Source: DSYU01 sp964437595
Lineage (GTDB): Bacteria; Chloroflexota; Anaerolineae; Anaerolineales; Anaerolineaceae
Direction: 5' to 3'
Assembly (NCBI GenBank): GCA_964437595.1
Contig: CAYTHO010000007.1
Coordinates: 1 to 64,000 of the forward strand
DNA: 64,000 nt
Shown piece after piece: positions 17,894-26,749 of the stretch (positions are counted from its first letter, which is position 1; the number at the start of each line of letters is the position of its first letter). Both the position numbers and the translations under genes were made by a program. The notes below the pieces were generated by a model. The model did not search any database and was not told the origin of the DNA. It was given only the letters and a program-made list of their open reading frames with translations.

Positions 17894-19870
17894 ATGAAAT
17901 CTGCTGCAGAAATAGAAAATCACCTGGAACGCATTTTACTGCGTGTTCAGAAACCTGGCCGCTACGTGGGAGGTGAACTGAACCAGGTGGCCAAACCCTG
18001 GGACAGCGTGCGCACACGCGTAGCGCTGCTGTTTCCCGATATTTATGATATTGGCCTGCCAAACCTTGCTCTGGCGATCCTCTACGATCAACTCAACCGC
18101 CGCCCAGATGTGCTGGCCGAACGCGCTTACGCTCCCTGGCTGGACATGGAGGGCGAAATGCGTAAGGCGGGCGTTCCCCTCTATGCACTGGAAAGCAAGC
18201 GGCCCCTGGCCGATTTCGATATCCTTGGCTTTACCCTGCCGTACGAGTCCCTGTACACCAACGCGCTCAATATGCTCGACCTGGCGGGGCTGCCGTTGTT
18301 TTCCCATGAACGCGATGAACGGCATCCGCTGGTGATTGCCGGCGGACATGCTGCTTACAACCCCGAACCGATGTCCGCTTTCATCGATGCCTTTGCCATT
18401 GGCGAAGGCGAGGAATTAATCCATGAAATCGTCAACGCGCACCAGGCTTGGAAGGAAAGCGCCAAGCCCCGCGCTGCCCTGCTGGAGGCGCTGGCTGGCA
18501 TACCCGGCATTTATGTGCCTTCCCTCTATCATGTTTCCTACCATGAGGATGGCGCGGTCGCTGCTTTTTCTCCTAAAACGGGGTTCGAAAATACACTGCC
18601 GGTAACCAAGCGCATCGTAGGGCAGCTGCCGCCCCCGGTGACCAGGTTTCTCGTTCCATCCATCGAAGTGGTCCAAAATCGCGTGGCGGTCGAGATTATG
18701 CGCGGTTGCACGCGCGGCTGCCGCTTCTGCCAGGCGGGGATGATCTCCCGCCCGGTGCGGGAGCGCCCGGTCACTGAGATCATCAGCGCGATCGAAGAGG
18801 CTCTGAAACATACCGGATATGAGGAAATTGCCCTGTTATCGCTTTCCTCTTCTGACTATGCGCAAATTTCGGAGCTCATTCAGCAGGTGACCAGTCACTT
18901 TGGACACAACTCTGGCAGCAGCCCCAGCCACCGGCATCTTTCCGTTACCCTGCCCTCCCTGCGAATCGAATCTTTCTCGGTTCAGTTGATGGATCAATTG
19001 AAGGACCTGCGCCCTGGGGGTGGTTTTACCCTGGCGCCCGAAGCCGCCTCAGAGCGCATGCGCCAGACGGTCAACAAGCCGATATCTACCGAGCAACTGT
19101 TGAGTACTGCTCGCGAAGTCTTCGCGCATGGATGGACGACGCTCAAGCTGTACTTCATGATTGGGCACCCCTCAGAAACAATGGAGGATGTACAGTCTAT
19201 CATCGATGTGTGCCAGGCAGTGTTGAAGGAAGGCCGACGCCACGTGGGCGGGCGCGCCCGCGTGCACGCCGGGGTGAGTACCTTTATTCCCAAGCCGCAT
19301 ACACCGTTCCAATGGGTTTCTTGCGACTCGTTCGAAAATATCCAGGCTAAGCAGGACTTACTGCGCAACGGCCTGCGCGGGTCAGGTTTCAAGCTTACCT
19401 GGACAGACCCGGCCATCACCCAGCACGAAGCCTTTCTCGCCCGCGGTGACCGGCGCATGTCTCAAGTCATATACCACGCCTGGCAATCCGGCAGCAAGTT
19501 CGATGCCTGGCAAGAAGGTTTTCAGCCAAACCTGTGGCAGCAAGCTTTTGCCGCGTGCGGTCTTGAGCCATCTTTTTACACGCACCGCGAGCGCCCATTG
19601 GATGAAATCCTTCCCTGGCAGCACATCAGCACGGGTGTGCGTTTGAAGTACCTTCAAGAAGAATACCAGCGCAGCCTGAACGGCGAGACACGCGGCGACT
19701 GCCGAGAGCAGTGCTACGCCTGCGGCATCCTGCCCGAGTTCAATGAGCTGCGCGCCAGCCTGCCGGATGAAGCCTGGAAATGTCCTCCCGTCAGGCGCCG
19801 TGTTCGGCGCGCTCCCAGCAGGGAGGGCACTGCCGAATCTGCAGGAATTCAGGATGAAGGTGAGCGATGA
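17894..19870 (+). CDS. TIGR03960-type B12-binding/radical SAM protein
   Basis: A 658-residue protein with an N-terminal cobalamin-binding-like Rossmann region (about 40-190, with ALLFPDIYDIGLPN) and a radical SAM barrel carrying C272-x3-C276-x2-C279 (CTRGCRFCQAG) for the 4Fe-4S cluster. The C-terminal part has a Cys motif (CREQCYACG). It is the usual partner of the TIGR03936 protein, with which it overlaps by 4 bases; in some genomes the two are fused. The substrate is unknown, although the pair is often found next to ribosomal or RNase genes. AAGGTCTC precedes the ATG. Confidence 0.9.
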   Translation: MKSAAEIENHLERILLRVQKPGRYVGGELNQVAKPWDSVRTRVALLFPDIYDIGLPNLALAILYDQLNRRPDVLAERAYAPWLDMEGEMRKAGVPLYALESKRPLADFDILGFTLPYESLYTNALNMLDLAGLPLFSHERDERHPLVIAGGHAAYNPEPMSAFIDAFAIGEGEELIHEIVNAHQAWKESAKPRAALLEALAGIPGIYVPSLYHVSYHEDGAVAAFSPKTGFENTLPVTKRIVGQLPPPVTRFLVPSIEVVQNRVAVEIMRGCTRGCRFCQAGMISRPVRERPVTEIISAIEEALKHTGYEEIALLSLSSSDYAQISELIQQVTSHFGHNSGSSPSHRHLSVTLPSLRIESFSVQLMDQLKDLRPGGGFTLAPEAASERMRQTVNKPISTEQLLSTAREVFAHGWTTLKLYFMIGHPSETMEDVQSIIDVCQAVLKEGRRHVGGRARVHAGVSTFIPKPHTPFQWVSCDSFENIQAKQDLLRNGLRGSGFKLTWTDPAITQHEAFLARGDRRMSQVIYHAWQSGSKFDAWQEGFQPNLWQQAFAACGLEPSFYTHRERPLDEILPWQHISTGVRLKYLQEEYQRSLNGETRGDCREQCYACGILPEFNELRASLPDEAWKCPPVRRRVRRAPSREGTAESAGIQDEGER

Positions 19871-20586
19871 CGGAGAAAGAACTACCCACGGAAAAAGCAT
19901 CTGAAGAAAAACGCGCGCTGTACCGCGTTCGTCTGACCTATGCCCGCCATGATGCACTGCGTTATACCAGCCACCTGGATATGCAGCTGGTCTGGGAGCG
20001 CACCCTGCGCCGCGCTGAGGTTCCGCTGGCTTATTCGCAGGGGTTCACGCCCAGGCCCCGGCTGCACCTGGCGGCAGCTTTACCCCTCGGCTTTCTCAGC
20101 TGCGGTGAAATGGTCGATTTCTGGCTGTCTTTTGCAGAAAGCACCCCCCCACCAGAACTCGACAAGCTAATTTCTGGCATACGATGCGTTGCACCACCCG
20201 GTGTTGAAGTGCTTTCTGGGGAATTTATCTCTTTAAGCCAGCCAGCTTTGCAAGTACAAGTGCAGTCCGCAGAATATCTAGCTTGCCCTCTTAATGCCAT
20301 CGACGATGCTGAACTGGCGCGCGCGGTGAATGCTGTCCTAAAAGCCGATACGCTCCCCCGCGAGCGAGTAAAAAAGCCCGGCTCGCCTGGCAAGCCCTAT
20401 GATCTGCGCCCGCTTGTTGAGGCGTTAGAAATCCAGCACGCCGAAGAAAAGGGGAAACCGGGGTTGTTCATGCGCCTTGCCGCCCGCGAAGGCGCTACGG
20501 GCCGCCCTGAGGAGCTTCTTGCTGCCCTTGGGTTTGAATCCGCCGCGTGGCGTATCGAACGCACGCGTTTAATTCTTGCCAGTTAG
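19867..20586 (+). CDS. TIGR03936 (DUF2344) radical-SAM-associated protein
   Basis: A 239-residue protein with the family's start RVRLTYARHDALRYTSHLDM, followed by WERTLRRAEVPLAYSQGF, PRPRLHLAAALPLGF and GEMVDFWL. DUF2344 proteins are the constant partner of TIGR03960 radical SAM enzymes, and the ATGA overlap here agrees with joint action. It carries no Fe-S motif of its own. The reaction is unknown. Confidence 0.88.
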   Translation: MTEKELPTEKASEEKRALYRVRLTYARHDALRYTSHLDMQLVWERTLRRAEVPLAYSQGFTPRPRLHLAAALPLGFLSCGEMVDFWLSFAESTPPPELDKLISGIRCVAPPGVEVLSGEFISLSQPALQVQVQSAEYLACPLNAIDDAELARAVNAVLKADTLPRERVKKPGSPGKPYDLRPLVEALEIQHAEEKGKPGLFMRLAAREGATGRPEELLAALGFESAAWRIERTRLILAS

Positions 20587-20622
20587 AGGTTTCTCGAAAA
20601 GAAGGGCGAAGAAACAAATCTC

Positions 20623-21093
20623 TTATTCCGTGATTACAGGGCACTCGTCTACCATTATCGTATCGGCAACATCCACCGAAAGTGGATAGGTTGTGCGGCC
20701 AATTACTGCGCCGAGGAACGGCACCATGATTTTGTGATCAATGGTGACCTCAACCCGTACGATGCTGCCTTTATGCCAGGCTTCATTCGAACCAACCGCG
20801 ATCGATTCCACAAAGATCGCCCCGGCGTCAAGATCATCCATTGACAATGGAGCCGTTGCACTCCGGCGCAAACGCTCAATGATTTCCACCTCATCCGGGC
20901 ACATAATTCCGTAGGAAGCTGCTTCCTGGGCGGTATCTCGAAGAGCGGTCATGGTGTAAAAAGCCCAGCCCAGGTCAATGACCACAGATAACAATACCAG
21001 CAGGAATACCAGACTGACAGCCAATTCCATAAAGGACTGGCCTCGCTCACTTTTCCGCGCGCGATGGCTGGCTACCCGTATCATTCTTTCCAT
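20623..21093 (-). CDS. TadE-like pseudopilin, short form, copy 2
   Basis: A 156-residue protein with the TadE hallmark: a short basic N-terminus, ERGQSFMELAVSLVFLLVLLSVVIDLGWAF as one hydrophobic helix (residues about 17-46; the Glu after the Met-rich GQSFM is the pilin-like E), then an extracytoplasmic domain. It is a clear paralogue of the gene at 26042-26542 (shared IDLGWAFYTM, ALRD-AQEAA, RSATAPL). AGGAGGT lies 5 bases from the ATG. Last gene of the pseudopilin run. Confidence 0.82.
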   Translation of the reverse strand: MERMIRVASHRARKSERGQSFMELAVSLVFLLVLLSVVIDLGWAFYTMTALRDTAQEAASYGIMCPDEVEIIERLRRSATAPLSMDDLDAGAIFVESIAVGSNEAWHKGSIVRVEVTIDHKIMVPFLGAVIGRTTYPLSVDVADTIMVDECPVITE

Positions 21094-21131
21094 AATTACC
21101 TCCTGGCAGCTCTATCCTGGCTGCCTCTGCT

Positions 21132-22457
21132 TTAGCGCCCTAAAACCGGCATATGATTAACAAATAAATCACCACCCAACTCATATGCGCCGATATCGCA
21201 GCCTACCTTACCATCCTCATTCCCATCTGCCCAGCGACCATGCATGCGCTGATCGGTAGTGGGGCAATTGGTATTAGCAGGTGGAATCGCATCTACTGCC
21301 GGGCTGTTTTTATCACTGAAGCCAAAGGTCTGCGTAACACTTTCATCGTAGAATAACGGTGAAAGCAAGGGATTGGCGGTTGAATCGCCTGGCCCCGAGT
21401 AGCCGCACACCACTTTATTTTTGGGTAAGATACCAGACCCATGGTTGATGTTGTATCCGCTTGAGGTGACCGAAACGGTCGATGTCCGGCGAGCGCAGTT
21501 CACCCTCGAATTACTGGCGAGTATGGTGTTAGCGATGGTGGTTTTTGCAGTCGATTCCACCAGCAAGCCAATGCCATCATTTTCCGCAATGGTATTATTG
21601 ATCAGGGTTAGCTGGCCTGCGTTTGAGATGCCGCCCGCATCCGTCTCTTCCTCCAGCATGGTATCGGTGATGTTTTTGGTGATGGTGGTATTTCGCACTA
21701 CCGCAGTACTGCCGGTACCATTATCCAACCCGCCGCCATTTCCATTCGCCGAATTGCTGACCAGGATGCTGTTTTCCAGAGTCAAATTACCAACGTTGTA
21801 GACTGCGCCGCCTACCGAACCGGTATTATTGGCGGTGAATATGGAGAAGCTTACTTTGAGCGTCGACCCATTGTAGTTGGTAATACCGCCACCCTGGCGC
21901 GAGGCGAAATTACCCGAAAGAAATACGCGGTACATATTCACAGTAGCGCCTTCGATGAGTATTCCACCACCACCGCGAACCTGGTTGGTGTACCCCCCCT
22001 GGATGCGGACATTGCTGATGGAAACGTTTAATGTCGCGCCGACGGGTTTGATAATATGGAAGATGCGGTCTGAAAACTCAGCCTGGTTGGCGTATATCAC
22101 CGAGCCAGTTGTGGCGTCCTTCATGCCAGCTCCGACGATTGTCAGGCTTTGGGTGATGTCCAAGTCGCCCGCTGTGGCAGTATCGTCTGTTCCAGATCTT
22201 TCCAGTTTGTACAGGCCGGGCTTGAGAGTGATGGTATCCGCGCCACTCCCACCTGGGCAGCCGCCATAGGGCGTATCATTATTGGCCGCCCAGATGGCCT
22301 CGCGCAGTGAACAGCCTGTGCCGTAGTCAGGACCAAACTCATCCGCAAATGTGGTGACAAAAAGTGCAGCGCCGCTGACCGGTCCGGGGGATGCCAGGAA
22401 TCCGAAAGCTACCAGAACGACCAGGGTGAAGATATGGAAGGCTCGCTTAAAATTCAT
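21132..22457 (-). CDS. secreted CSLREA-domain, right-handed beta-helix protein
   Basis: A 441-residue exported protein: signal peptide (MNFKRAFHIF then a hydrophobic core ending PVSGA), the CSLREA motif (CSLREAIWAANND) and then repeated short strands with N-rich ladders (GNLTLENSILVSNSANGNGG, GQLTLINNTIAEN) of a parallel beta-helix, ending in a CDIGAYELGG segment of the choice-of-anchor type. The start at 22457 is chosen for its GGAG and clean signal peptide; ATGs at 22472 and 22529 are in frame, the latter inside the previous gene. It lies within a cluster of TadE-like genes, so it may be a surface protein displayed with the pilus-like structure. Confidence 0.75.
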   Translation of the reverse strand: MNFKRAFHIFTLVVLVAFGFLASPGPVSGAALFVTTFADEFGPDYGTGCSLREAIWAANNDTPYGGCPGGSGADTITLKPGLYKLERSGTDDTATAGDLDITQSLTIVGAGMKDATTGSVIYANQAEFSDRIFHIIKPVGATLNVSISNVRIQGGYTNQVRGGGGILIEGATVNMYRVFLSGNFASRQGGGITNYNGSTLKVSFSIFTANNTGSVGGAVYNVGNLTLENSILVSNSANGNGGGLDNGTGSTAVVRNTTITKNITDTMLEEETDAGGISNAGQLTLINNTIAENDGIGLLVESTAKTTIANTILASNSRVNCARRTSTVSVTSSGYNINHGSGILPKNKVVCGYSGPGDSTANPLLSPLFYDESVTQTFGFSDKNSPAVDAIPPANTNCPTTDQRMHGRWADGNEDGKVGCDIGAYELGGDLFVNHMPVLGR

Positions 22458-22492
22458 GACCGCATGCTCCATTGCTTCCAGTTTTTTCTTGC

Positions 22493-24178
22493 TTATTGGG
22501 TCTTTTCGTACGTAGTCTCTAACTGACAATTTCCATGGTCAAAACGGATAATGAAGTGATAAGTACCCGGTTCAAGACTACGGCTGAAACCCAACCGCAT
22601 GGCTTGTGTGGTGCCCTTGTTCATGGAGGCGAAGGAGTTATCCCAGCCAGTGGTACTGCTGGTGATTTCCTGATGAGTGGGGCTCAGGCCATCTGGGATG
22701 TTTGACCACAAGCAGTTGCCTTTGTTCCCGGTGGTGCAGGTGTCTCCGACCGTTCCGAATTGGATCTGCTGCACATAGGCTGCCGGGTCGCTGGGCCAAT
22801 CCAGCACAACTCCGGTGACGTTGGTTTTGGCCGAATTCTTTTCGTTCGGATTTGTGATGGAGAAATCGATGTAGGGACCTACAATGGAAACACTTGAAGC
22901 GAACTGCGGGCACCAACTGGGCAAGGGGGTCTTGGTTGGGGTTGGCAGGTTCCCTGTGGTAGCTGTGAAGGTAGGAAGCGGTGTGGCTCCCTGTACGGAA
23001 ATCAGAGTTGTTTTCGTCTTACCAATAAAGTCTGGGTCAGCATCTACTGGGGAATCTGGATAGACAACCGTAAGGGTCTGGTTGGTCATCGCGCTGGTAG
23101 GCACAAAGATGGTGGTGCCAACTGCGTTTACCAGGTCCACCTTACGCTCTGCCTGCCCAGGGAAGGTAATCAACACGAAGCCCTGCGGAACACCAGCGCC
23201 CGGCGCCACCGGAACAACAGTAACGGTAACCGTCATGCTGTTATTGGCCTTACCAGGGTTTGGAGAAACCGAAATTTGCAGATCGGTCAGCGCAGGGTTT
23301 ACCATGTGGATTGGGTCGCCCCCTTCGGTAGAAGTTGATAAGAAGCAAGTATCATCTGAGGTATAGACTACACGGATCGCCCGCCCGCCAACATGCTCAT
23401 AGGCAGGGTAACTACCTGGATCAGGGCAGACGAAGTAAGATGCATCTTCCGTTTCAGGCGTCAGCATACCTTCGCACATGTAAGGCGTTTCAGCATCATC
23501 GTATAGATACACCTCACCAACAGGCGGACTATCTGTCTGATTATCATCGGCCACAACCCGGATCGAATGCTGCGCCTTCTCACCCACTACGGATGAGAGG
23601 GTATCGAGCTCTATGTGCGTGCTCGATGTGCAGGGGTCCACAGCCGTAGGGGCTTCACCAACCGGCACGCTGCGCAGGATGGTGCGGAACGTGGTGGCTT
23701 CCAACGGGAAACTGGGCAGGTTCACGAACGGAACAATGGGCGTGTAGTCCACTTTTACCCGCACAACGATGCGATCTCCCATCACCACATCGGCTGGACC
23801 TGAGCCGCCCGCTGGGCAACTCGCGTATGGGGTGGAATTGCCAGCAGCATCAGGACCGTTGTCATATTGGATTTCAATCCCAGTATCACTTCCACCATCA
23901 ATGTCTGTGGAATTGACACCCGCGAAAGCACCCAGACGAACCGCTGTTGCACGGATCGCATCACAATCCATGTAACGGGGTGCCGCTGAAGGGGCTTCGC
24001 CTACTGCGGCGCCCCAGCGGGCTGCCTCACGGCTGGCCGACACCACCGACGAATACACAAAGAACATGTGCCCAAACGCAAAGATGCCCAAGATTACGAG
24101 CAGCAGGATGGGAAGCACCAGGGCAAATTCAACCATCCCTTGCGCTGTTTGCAGTTTCTTAGCTTGTTTTTGTTTCAT
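22493..24178 (-). CDS. TadE-like pseudopilin with long Ig-like extracellular region, copy 2
   Basis: A 561-residue protein. The N-terminus has the TadE motif (QTAQGMVEFALVLPILLLVI, the Glu in the hydrophobic helix, then SREAARWGAA). It is followed by about 480 residues of extracytoplasmic beta-rich sequence, including Ig-like/Big segments, a Thr/Pro linker (PTKTPLP) and a C-terminal domain with paired Cys (DTCTTGNKGNCLW). It is a paralogue of 26746-28452 along the full length. The ATG at 24178 follows GGAAGG; a start 18 codons earlier is less likely. A promoter and an attenuator-like hairpin lie upstream. Confidence 0.8.
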   Translation of the reverse strand: MKQKQAKKLQTAQGMVEFALVLPILLLVILGIFAFGHMFFVYSSVVSASREAARWGAAVGEAPSAAPRYMDCDAIRATAVRLGAFAGVNSTDIDGGSDTGIEIQYDNGPDAAGNSTPYASCPAGGSGPADVVMGDRIVVRVKVDYTPIVPFVNLPSFPLEATTFRTILRSVPVGEAPTAVDPCTSSTHIELDTLSSVVGEKAQHSIRVVADDNQTDSPPVGEVYLYDDAETPYMCEGMLTPETEDASYFVCPDPGSYPAYEHVGGRAIRVVYTSDDTCFLSTSTEGGDPIHMVNPALTDLQISVSPNPGKANNSMTVTVTVVPVAPGAGVPQGFVLITFPGQAERKVDLVNAVGTTIFVPTSAMTNQTLTVVYPDSPVDADPDFIGKTKTTLISVQGATPLPTFTATTGNLPTPTKTPLPSWCPQFASSVSIVGPYIDFSITNPNEKNSAKTNVTGVVLDWPSDPAAYVQQIQFGTVGDTCTTGNKGNCLWSNIPDGLSPTHQEITSSTTGWDNSFASMNKGTTQAMRLGFSRSLEPGTYHFIIRFDHGNCQLETTYEKTQ

Positions 24179-24299
24179 AGGTTTTCCTTCCCCTTTCTTC
24201 AGTATCAACTGGGAAAGCAAGCAAATTACCAAAAAATTCCATTCTTATTATGACACATAATATCGCCAACAAACGATTTGCTCGCTTTCATATACTTTA

Positions 24300-24394
24300 C
24301 AAAACAAAAAAGCCTCGTGTTTACAGCAAACCCAGTGCGCGCTGTAAATGAAACGTGGCCCCCCTCTATCCACCATGCACAGTACCAGTATGGT
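24300..24394 (-). ncRNA. candidate small RNA or attenuated leader
   Basis: From the promoter at 24401-24429 a transcript of about 95 bases would run on the minus strand. Its 5' part can pair CTACCAT with ATGGTGG. Its 3' part forms a stem TTTACAGC (24348-24341) with GCTGTAAA (24327-24320), extendable through GCC-ACG / CACGAGGC with bulges, then TTTTTTGTTTT. This is the layout of an intrinsic terminator. The downstream gene starts a further 120 bases on, so the unit is either an independent small RNA or a leader attenuator. No known RNA family was recognised. Confidence 0.5.
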
Positions 24395-24400
24395 AGACGC

Positions 24401-24429
24401 ATTATATAGGATTGTCGCATTTGCAACAA
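24401..24429 (-). promoter_or_regulatory. sigma-70-type promoter upstream of TadE-like copy 2
   Basis: On the minus strand TTGTTG (24429-24424) and a perfect TATAAT (24406-24401) are 17 bases apart. It gives a leader of about 215 bases before the ATG at 24178, interrupted by a terminator-like hairpin. Confidence 0.6.
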
Positions 24430-24554
24430 CCTCTGCTAATCGTTCAGGTCAATTTCATTATACAGAATAAATCTATCGTTTGGCAATATATTAACAAAAC
24501 TTACAGTTTTATAAGAATTTTAAAACAAAAGAATAACCAACGGGAAGGAGAGCA

Positions 24555-24589
24555 AAAAGAGGGCGGGCTTTAAGATGCCGTCCTCTTTT
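24555..24589 (-). terminator. terminator after the TadG-like gene
   Basis: AAAAGAGGACGG-type stem: on the minus strand bases 24589-24578 pair with 24566-24555 (12 bp, one G-U), 11-base loop, and the stem ends in TTTTT. It lies 19 bases past the TadG-like stop, separating it from the next pseudopilin unit, which has its own promoter. The rest of 24430-24554 is AT-rich and shows nothing more. Confidence 0.65.
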
Positions 24590-24607
24590 CGATCTGCCCA
24601 CTTTTGT

Positions 24608-25984
24608 TTACTGCGCCAGCTCAATAAACGGTGGCATCCGGTGATTTTGTTCTTCTTGGTAATCAATAGTTATATTTGCTTTGCCGGTGATTTTGATCGT
24701 GTAACAGATGATATTGGACTGGAAACCCAGGCTGGTGCCATTTCCTTCAATGATGCATTTATCTTGCGAGGCAGGCGTACGCGGGCCTGGGGCAAAAATC
24801 GTCCCGCTGTATTCCGAATCGGAGCCGCCGCCTAAGTGAACCTTGCCATCATTATCATAAGGCATCAGGATCAAAAACCCGCCAAAATCATGAAGCCCAG
24901 AAACATCCGGCATCACTTCAGCTTTTTTCAAGTTGATGTAAGCATTTCCAAGCAGATCCACACTGCCATGGCGCATGTAAATGAAAACACCATCACCAGT
25001 GAAATTACCGCCTGTCACATTTAAATCCCCGTCCAGGCAGTACATGCCGGGCTCAAGATGCACATTTGAACCAGAGACTGTGATACCATGCGAGTAGATG
25101 CCGGGGTAGATTGACACCACAGTATCTTTGGCGTTCTTCCCCTTGGGCTCAGAAAAACTTTCATAATGGTCGCCGCAGTCTGGCTCAGGAATAAACGGCA
25201 TTTCCTGTGGAGTCCGGCAGGTTTCCGGTTCACTGGCCGCGATCAAATTCCCGGCGCCTTGCACATTCCATTCACCGGAAGTGATTACCGTGCCATCCTC
25301 GATCCAGACATCCCCGGTGCCTAAAATGGTTGCCGAAACACAGCTCGCACCGCCGGTGCTGTCACCATCGGGGCAGGTATCGCCCTTGTTTGAATCGGAA
25401 AAAGCATCTCCGCCAATCAGGTGCGTGTTGCCAGTCCCGGCGAATTTTATCCCCTGACAGGCATCGTGGGAGGTAGCATGCAGCACGTCCCCAGCAAACA
25501 TGCTCCTGGCATTCCTCAGCCGGCCAACTGCTTCCACCGTAACCGCCAGCGCATCCTGATAAACGAACTGCGAGAATATTTGATCAACAGATGAGTGAAG
25601 GATCACCTGGTAATACTGATTTCGCTCCTCCAGCGGGCGGCCCGAGTCCGGCCCATACGCGCCGCTGGCGGGTGGGTGATGAATTTCAACATCCAGCCGT
25701 AAACCCGGGTTGCGTTCTGGGTCAGTTAGCATGATGTCACTCACACCCTGTTCAACTACATCATTCAGATGCAACTGGGTAAGAGCCGCGGCCATGTAAT
25801 CTTGCGATTGGCTGGCGGCGTACACCGCTGCCAAGGCCGCCGAATCTGCAGCGTTCTGAATTCTGCGCCGTTCTGAGTAGATACGGCCAATATCTACTGC
25901 AAGCGCGGCAAAACCAAACATGGCGGCTACTGCCAGAATGATTAAAACCAGGGCCTGACCCCGTTCATAGCGATTGGATTTCAT
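24608..25984 (-). CDS. TadG-like pilus-associated protein
   Basis: A 458-residue protein with the TadG N-terminal signature: ERGQALVLIILAVAAMFGFA then ALAVDIGRIYSERRRIQNAADSAALAAV, the typical transmembrane helix followed by the NAADSAALA helix. The remainder is extracytoplasmic and beta-rich, with repeated GNTHLIGG / GTGDVWIEDG / GNLIAAS strands reminiscent of polymer-forming or autotransporter-like stacks, and several Cys pairs. GGGGAGGAT precedes the ATG. It lies between the two TadE sets. Tad secretion ATPase and platform genes are not in the window. Confidence 0.82.
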   Translation of the reverse strand: MKSNRYERGQALVLIILAVAAMFGFAALAVDIGRIYSERRRIQNAADSAALAAVYAASQSQDYMAAALTQLHLNDVVEQGVSDIMLTDPERNPGLRLDVEIHHPPASGAYGPDSGRPLEERNQYYQVILHSSVDQIFSQFVYQDALAVTVEAVGRLRNARSMFAGDVLHATSHDACQGIKFAGTGNTHLIGGDAFSDSNKGDTCPDGDSTGGASCVSATILGTGDVWIEDGTVITSGEWNVQGAGNLIAASEPETCRTPQEMPFIPEPDCGDHYESFSEPKGKNAKDTVVSIYPGIYSHGITVSGSNVHLEPGMYCLDGDLNVTGGNFTGDGVFIYMRHGSVDLLGNAYINLKKAEVMPDVSGLHDFGGFLILMPYDNDGKVHLGGGSDSEYSGTIFAPGPRTPASQDKCIIEGNGTSLGFQSNIICYTIKITGKANITIDYQEEQNHRMPPFIELAQ

Positions 25985-26041
25985 TTCCCATCCTCCCCAA
26001 AAATACCATCCGCCAGTTTTCCGAAGAACGTTTTCTCTGCT

Positions 26042-26542
26042 TTATTTACAATCATTGTCATCGATGCGGAGAATCGCGGCAGTTGCATCTACAGCAAGTG
26101 GGTAGGTTGTGGTGCCGATGAACGAAGAAACAAATGGGGTGCGAATTTCATGGTTTACCCACACTTCTACACGCATGCTGTAACCAAAATCAGGATCCAG
26201 AACAGGGCCTGCATCACATGATGCGGGTGGATTCATCGGATCCATCACGCATACATCGATCTGATCTAGTGGAATATCCGCGATGTTCAGTGGAGCGGTG
26301 GCGCTTTGCTGCAGCCGGTCCATAATGAGGTCGGGGTGGTTGGGGCACATAGAGGCATACACAGCCGCTTCCTGGGCCGCATCGCGCAATGCAACCATTG
26401 TGTAAAAAGCCCAGCCAAGATCGATCATCGCCGAAAGCAGAGTCAGCAGAAAGATCAGGCTGATGGCCAGTTCCATAAAAGCCTGGCCACGCTCACCCCT
26501 GCGCGGGTTGCTTTTGTTTCGATCGATGGAAATCGCTTGCAT
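26042..26542 (-). CDS. TadE-like pseudopilin, short form, copy 1
   Basis: A 166-residue paralogue of 20623-21093, with ERGQAFMELAISLIFLLTLL as the pilin-like helix, IDLGWAFYTMVALRDAAQEA and a C-terminal domain with several Cys. The ATG at 26542 is preceded by AGGAGG; a TTG one codon earlier is also possible. It precedes the TadG-like gene on the same strand. Confidence 0.82.
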   Translation of the reverse strand: MQAISIDRNKSNPRRGERGQAFMELAISLIFLLTLLSAMIDLGWAFYTMVALRDAAQEAAVYASMCPNHPDLIMDRLQQSATAPLNIADIPLDQIDVCVMDPMNPPASCDAGPVLDPDFGYSMRVEVWVNHEIRTPFVSSFIGTTTYPLAVDATAAILRIDDNDCK

Positions 26543-26618
26543 CAAACCACTCCTCCTGGCATGTTCATACCATCCTTTTCTGCCATTCGTCCCTGTTTTA
26601 CAATGTCCTAAAAACGAA

Positions 26619-26749
26619 CTAGTACAGTCGGGCGTAAATACCTATGTTGTTATTCGCCGCTTCCGCCCGACTGTTTTCGCCAGGCATCCTGGCGCAAGTA
26701 CCCGGGGCTGCACGCTAACCATAGAGGTATTTATGCCGCCGGGTACTAG
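26619..26749. repeat. 131-bp imperfect palindrome made of nested hairpins
   Basis: The stretch between two pseudopilin genes is an interrupted palindrome centred on CGCCAGG-CAT-CCTGGCG (26678-26694). Its outer ends are CTAGTAC and GTACTAG. Each half is itself a hairpin: ACAGTCGGGCG (26624-26634) with CGCCCGACTGT (26664-26674), and AGTACCCGG (26697-26705) with CCGGGTACT (26739-26747). The two halves, one read in reverse complement, also share TAAATACCT-CTATG in their loops. The palindrome begins at the stop codon of the upstream gene. It may work as terminator, RNA-stabilising element or REP-like repeat. Confidence 0.7.

Noticed and set aside
26678..26749. Resemblance of the right half of the 26.6-kb palindrome to a cyclic-di-GMP-I riboswitch (CGCAA...CCGGG...GCCGGGT)
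   Set aside because: The conserved core is only partly matched, no plus-strand gene follows, and the whole stretch is better explained as a palindrome with two related halves.
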